Shown here in pieces: positions 3,899 to 7,170 of a stretch of DNA of 7,170 nt. The DNA is from Candidatus Zixiibacteriota bacterium (GTDB taxonomy: Bacteria; Zixibacteria; MSB-5A5; GN15; PGXB01), in the NCBI GenBank assembly GCA_003641425.1, contig QNAH01000142.1, positions 1 through 7,170 on the forward strand. Reading direction: 5' to 3'. How positions within the stretch are numbered: the stretch's first letter is position 1; every line of letters begins with the position of its first letter. The notes under the pieces are model-generated. The model was given only the letters and a program-made list of their open reading frames with translations, did no database searches and was not told where the DNA came from. Made by a program: the position numbers and the translations under genes.

Positions 3899-6577
3899 TT
3901 ATAAGCTTTGTTTAATTTCGTATTTTTTTATCAACTCCCGGAATCGCGGGTGGTCGCGCAGGGCGATGAATTCCGGGGCAATTTTCAACCATTTTATAGA
4001 CACCTCGCTTGGTATCGCCAAAAGAGAATCAAGCTGGTCAATGGCCAGATCGTACTCACCGACATCGGTGTATACCACGGCCATGTCCCAGATCGCACCA
4101 GGACCATCAAGAGCATCGATACTGACCGGAAGTAATTCGACACCGCGTTGCGCCGCCGCGACGGCCTCTTCCCTGCGACCAAGAGCCGAATAGATTTTTC
4201 CCATAATGCTTTGAATCTCGGACACATCGGGATCTGCCCCGGCCATTTTTTCGACGATAATACGGGCGGAATCCAGATATGTAACGGCCATGTCCAAATG
4301 TTGCATAAATAAATACGTTTTGCCTTTCAGGTAGTAATAATCCAACCCATCATCGTACTGCCAGAGGTAAAAATCACGTGGGCCGGTCATGAAGGTCAGC
4401 GCCTGTTCAAAGCTGCCGTCACAAAGATAATAGTATGCCGCAGCAAAGCGAAGTGTAGCCGAATTGGAATTGAAGGTAAAACCCTCATCGACCACTTTCA
4501 GAGCGGCGGACGGGTCACCTGTCAAGTTCAGTACCGCCCACGACTTCCCAAAGAAGGCCCATTCGTTGAGGGGATCGAGATCAATGACCTGCTCATAGCT
4601 GGAAACGGCTTTCTCAAAACGGCGACAACTGCTGTAAGTGTTTCCCAGTTCATGATAATACCATGGCTCCCTGGGCGCGAGTTGAACTGCCCGATTTAAT
4701 CCGTCAATCGCACTGTCCCATTTCCCCTGACGCCGCTCCACCCAGGCAATACTGGCAATTGTCAGACTGTTATTTGGCTGTACTTGAAGCACCCTGTAAA
4801 AGGCTTCGAGGGCTCGATAGAAATCGCGCAAACCATGGTAATAATACCAGCCGAGAGCCTGAATCGACTCAGGGGAATCGGGTGCCAGGTCAAGCGCAAT
4901 ATCAATCACAGTTCTGGCACTGTCCAGTATAGCCTGAGTCGTATCGACACCATCCCAGTGTATTTCGGTGTAAAGAGCACCAAGTTCGGCATAGGCGAGT
5001 GCAAATTTCGGCGCGGCCTCGATCGCCTTCAGGTGCATTCTTTCCGCTGTTCGCAGTTCATCCTGTCGATAACGCGCTATCGAGAAGTACTGCTTCCCCC
5101 GGAGATAATAATCATAAGCCTCGGGGCTGATTTCAGGCTGATTATCGAGCGCATCTTGTTCCGATTGCAACAGGGCGATATCAAGAGCCGCAGCCACTTC
5201 ACGGGCAATTGTCGACTGAACCGTAAAGACATCAGTAAGAACAGCATCATATCGGTTGGCCCATATGTGCATGTCGTCGGAAACCCGGATCAACTGAGGA
5301 TTGATCCGCACTCGATTGCTGTCTCCGGATTTATCCCAGCGGACTGTTCCCTCGAGAACGCAATCCACCTTTAACTCCTTTCCGATCTGCCGCAGGCTTT
5401 TGTCAGTGCCTTTGTACTGTATGGCGCTGGTGCGTGATATGACGCCCAGCCCGGACAGGCGTGCAAGACTTGTTGTAATCTCCTCGGTGATACCATCCGC
5501 GAAATACTCGTCTTCGGGAACGCCCAGATTCTCAAACGGCAGAACGGCCAGCATGATCTTCTCCGGCCGGCCTGATGATTCATCAGTAATCCATGGTTTT
5601 ATTGCAATCAGTGCAACAACTGCCGCAATAATAACCAGCAGGCCAAAACCCCAGCGGATTCGAGTCGAACGGCGTGGTGGTATCGATACTGAGGTTTTAG
5701 ATTCCGAAAGTTCAAACGAGCGTTTCACGCGCATCAGATCCGACAGCATTCCGTCGGCATGCTGATAACGAGTGGCTTTGTCCTTGTCAAGAGCCTTATC
5801 GATGATCTGCTGAAGACCCTCGGGTATATCAGCCTTGTAACGATTGACAGGTTCAGGAGAATCATGCAATATCGCATTCATCGTTGCCGCTTCGTACCCC
5901 TCTTTGAACGGAGCCTTGCCGGTAATCATTTCGTAAAGGATGACTCCGAGCGAGAAAATATCCGAACGGGCATCGACTTCCTCGCCCCGGACCTGCTCCG
6001 GGGACATATAACCGACTGTTCCCAGTGTCGAACCGGTTTTTGTCAGTTTATCGGCTCCCTTGATTGTCGCCAGACCAAAATCCAGTATCCTGGGACGGCC
6101 GTCGCTGTCGATCAGAATATTCGAGGGTTTTATATCCCGGTGGACTATTCCCGACTGGTGAGCCTTTTCCAGACCCTGGCAAATCTGAATCATCAATTCA
6201 ATGATCGAATCCAGTGGAAATTCTTTATTTTTGATTACTTCCTGAAGAGATTCGCCTTCGACGAATTCCATGGCGAAAAACGGCCGCTTTTTATATTCTG
6301 AGACCTCGTGTATTACCACAATATTGGGATGATTCAGTTTCGCCGCCGCCTGGGCCTCGCGTTTGAAACGGGTTCGGCAGTCGTCATCCTGGCAGAGATG
6401 CGAGGACAAAAATTTCAGCGCCACTTCACGTTTGAGTTCGGTATCCTCGGCCAGCCAGACCTCACCCATCCCCCCAGCCCCGATTTTTTTGATGATCTTA
6501 TAGTGGCCGATTTCGGTGCCCGAGGTCAAGACAAAGAATGAATGCGTTCGATCGTTATGTGGATCGTCTGTTGACAT
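3899..6577 (-). CDS. Transmembrane Ser/Thr protein kinase with TolB-like domain and TPR repeats
   Basis: An 892-residue Hanks-type receptor kinase. The cytoplasmic kinase domain (about 25-285) is complete: glycine loop IGAGGMGEV (32-40), ATP-anchoring Lys55 in VALK, helix-C Glu74, catalytic loop HRDIKPSN (146-153, Asp148), DFG (166-168), a threonine/serine-rich activation segment and SPE (192-194). It should be active. A basic juxtamembrane stretch precedes one TM helix (about 309-328). Next is a TolB-like/FlgO-type domain (about 341-470) with AVLPFEN and YFADGITEEITTSLARL, as seen in many kinases and adenylate cyclases. The rest (about 485-880) is a TPR array with repeats such as LGNTYSSCRRFEKAVSSYEQVIDLDP (644 onward). 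With one TM segment the TolB-TPR part should be periplasmic and could sense or scaffold. ATG 6577 has no clear Shine-Dalgarno. It is the first gene of the kinase-lipoprotein-cupin unit. Ligand and targets are unknown. Confidence 0.95.
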   Translation of the reverse strand: MSTDDPHNDRTHSFFVLTSGTEIGHYKIIKKIGAGGMGEVWLAEDTELKREVALKFLSSHLCQDDDCRTRFKREAQAAAKLNHPNIVVIHEVSEYKKRPFFAMEFVEGESLQEVIKNKEFPLDSIIELMIQICQGLEKAHQSGIVHRDIKPSNILIDSDGRPRILDFGLATIKGADKLTKTGSTLGTVGYMSPEQVRGEEVDARSDIFSLGVILYEMITGKAPFKEGYEAATMNAILHDSPEPVNRYKADIPEGLQQIIDKALDKDKATRYQHADGMLSDLMRVKRSFELSESKTSVSIPPRRSTRIRWGFGLLVIIAAVVALIAIKPWITDESSGRPEKIMLAVLPFENLGVPEDEYFADGITEEITTSLARLSGLGVISRTSAIQYKGTDKSLRQIGKELKVDCVLEGTVRWDKSGDSNRVRINPQLIRVSDDMHIWANRYDAVLTDVFTVQSTIAREVAAALDIALLQSEQDALDNQPEISPEAYDYYLRGKQYFSIARYRQDELRTAERMHLKAIEAAPKFALAYAELGALYTEIHWDGVDTTQAILDSARTVIDIALDLAPDSPESIQALGWYYYHGLRDFYRALEAFYRVLQVQPNNSLTIASIAWVERRQGKWDSAIDGLNRAVQLAPREPWYYHELGNTYSSCRRFEKAVSSYEQVIDLDPLNEWAFFGKSWAVLNLTGDPSAALKVVDEGFTFNSNSATLRFAAAYYYLCDGSFEQALTFMTGPRDFYLWQYDDGLDYYYLKGKTYLFMQHLDMAVTYLDSARIIVEKMAGADPDVSEIQSIMGKIYSALGRREEAVAAAQRGVELLPVSIDALDGPGAIWDMAVVYTDVGEYDLAIDQLDSLLAIPSEVSIKWLKIAPEFIALRDHPRFRELIKKYEIKQSL

Positions 6578-6598
6578 ATCGATTTTTACAGAAATAAT

Positions 6599-6618
6599 TT
6601 AAGATATTATTAAGATAT
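6599..6618. repeat. Tandem TTAAGATAT direct repeat before the kinase gene
   Basis: TTAAGATAT occurs at 6599-6607 and again at 6610-6618, 11 bp apart, about one helical turn. It overlaps the candidate -10 region in front of the kinase. It could be a paired binding site for a regulator or just low-complexity AT-rich sequence. Confidence 0.3.
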
Positions 6619-6640
6619 ATTTAATCAGCGAGTAATGCAA
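6612..6640 (-). promoter_or_regulatory. Possible promoter for the kinase-lipoprotein-cupin unit
   Basis: On the minus strand TTGCAT (6640-6635), a 17-nt spacer and TATCTT (6617-6612) lie about 35 bp before the kinase ATG. Matches are 3/6 and 4/6, in a strongly AT-rich stretch where chance hits are frequent. The 222-bp spacer 6578-6799 holds no ORF or RNA I can recognise, so a promoter somewhere in it is likely even if this is not the one. Confidence 0.3.
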
Positions 6641-6799
6641 ATAAAATGTAAGTGAATTTATCGTAATTAATGAATGGCGGATTTCGTGTGATGGATTTTC
6701 TGTAAGCTGCTCAATATTAAAAGGTTAGTCTGGTGTGAGCCTATTTTTATACTATTGCCCAAGACTTATCATTATCCGGCAAATTTATTTATCAATTAG

Positions 6800-7170
6800 T
6801 CAATGTGTCAGTCCTGCGGCCGCCCTCATTTTTTCAAACGCTGTCGGGAAACTGTTGAGGTAAAAATCAAGCACCTGTTCCGCACACTGTTCCACACCAA
6901 GAACATGCGTATCCAGTTCGATATCGTATATTTTGCCTTTATGTATATTTTCGATCTGCGCCCTCGCAAAACCCCGGCGCCTGCTGTCGCGTTTTCGTTC
7001 CCGACGCTCAAGTTCCTCCAGCGGACAATGCAGACCGACAAACAGAACATAGCGACCGCCCAGGAGTTCCAGACACTGATCCATCCAGGTTTTGTCAATC
7101 AATACATGATCGACAATCAGATTGTTCTGTTCTTCGGCCATTACCGCAATGGACCGGTTCATGCCGCTCA
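6800..7170 (-). CDS. Chloramphenicol-phosphotransferase-like small-molecule kinase (C-terminal part only)
   Basis: The visible 123 codons match the C-terminal two thirds of the CPT family, P-loop kinases named for the enzyme that phosphorylates the 3-OH of chloramphenicol. Diagnostic stretches are GMNRSIAVMAEEQNNLIVDHVL, then LFVGLHCPLEELERRERKR, then YDIELDTH, followed by a CAEQVLDFYL segment near the end. The arginine-rich RRERKRDSRRRG segment is the expected lid. The frame stays open through Ser-Gly to position 7170, so the ATG at 7162 is internal; the N-terminus with the Walker A loop and catalytic Asp lies outside the window. Many members are housekeeping kinases of unknown substrate, so resistance should not be assumed. 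It reads in the same direction as the kinase gene but is separated from it by 222 bp, probably as an independent unit. Confidence 0.85.
   Translation of the reverse strand, partial: SGMNRSIAVMAEEQNNLIVDHVLIDKTWMDQCLELLGGRYVLFVGLHCPLEELERRERKRDSRRRGFARAQIENIHKGKIYDIELDTHVLGVEQCAEQVLDFYLNSFPTAFEKMRAAAGLTH

Noticed and set aside
4784..5374. 196-codon plus-strand frame opposite the kinase TPR/TolB region
   Set aside because: The opposite strand encodes an unbroken 892-residue protein with recognisable domains; this frame shows no motif or RBS.
6757..6785. TTGCC/GGCAA hairpin after the CPT-like gene on the minus strand
   Set aside because: Only a 5-bp stem with an 18-nt loop; not a convincing terminator.
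1..7170. CRISPR array, insertion sequence or toxin-antitoxin system
   Set aside because: No regularly spaced repeats, transposase motifs or paired small genes were seen on either strand.

Overview
The window looks like chromosomal core and near-core sequence from an uncultivated, moderate-GC, Gram-negative-type bacterium. Three things point that way: a lipoprotein with a lipobox, a giant membrane Ser/Thr kinase carrying a TolB-like domain and TPR repeats, and an EAAT-like dicarboxylate/amino-acid symporter. This mix is common in phyla such as Zixibacteria, Acidobacteriota, Gemmatimonadota and relatives. The phylum is an inference from protein style only; there is no rRNA or marker gene to fix it.

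Layout. Positions 1-1338 (minus) hold most of a sodium/proton:dicarboxylate (SDF, glutamate-type) symporter whose C-terminus runs off the left edge. It is preceded by a near-consensus sigma-70-like promoter. Divergent from it on the plus strand is a two-gene unit: tadA (tRNA adenosine-34 deaminase, about 1583-2068) and an unrecognised four-helix membrane protein (2081-2593), whose AGGAGG overlaps the tadA stop. A complete tRNA-Ser(CGA) lies at 2711-2800. It is followed by an imperfect second copy of its own 3' end (2859-2893) that merges into a terminator-like hairpin (2893-2917).

The right half (minus strand) is a compact unit reading right to left. It consists of an 892-residue Ser/Thr protein kinase-TM-TolB-like-TPR protein (6577-3899), a lipoprotein of the SnoaL-like/NTF2 fold (3870-3364) and a small cupin (3352-2969), with gaps of 28 and 11 bp. 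An AT-rich 222-bp spacer with a possible promoter separates the kinase from the C-terminal part of a chloramphenicol-phosphotransferase-like small kinase that runs off the right edge (7170-6800).

How the genes fit together. tadA and tRNA-Ser both concern translation, but TadA acts on tRNA-Arg(ACG), so their proximity is probably incidental. The kinase, lipoprotein and cupin are likely co-transcribed; a shared envelope or small-molecule-responsive role is conceivable but unproven. I did not find a clear new defence or mobile system. The most unusual signals are the tRNA 3'-end duplication, the highly basic tail on the EAAT-like transporter and the kinase/SnoaL/cupin unit.
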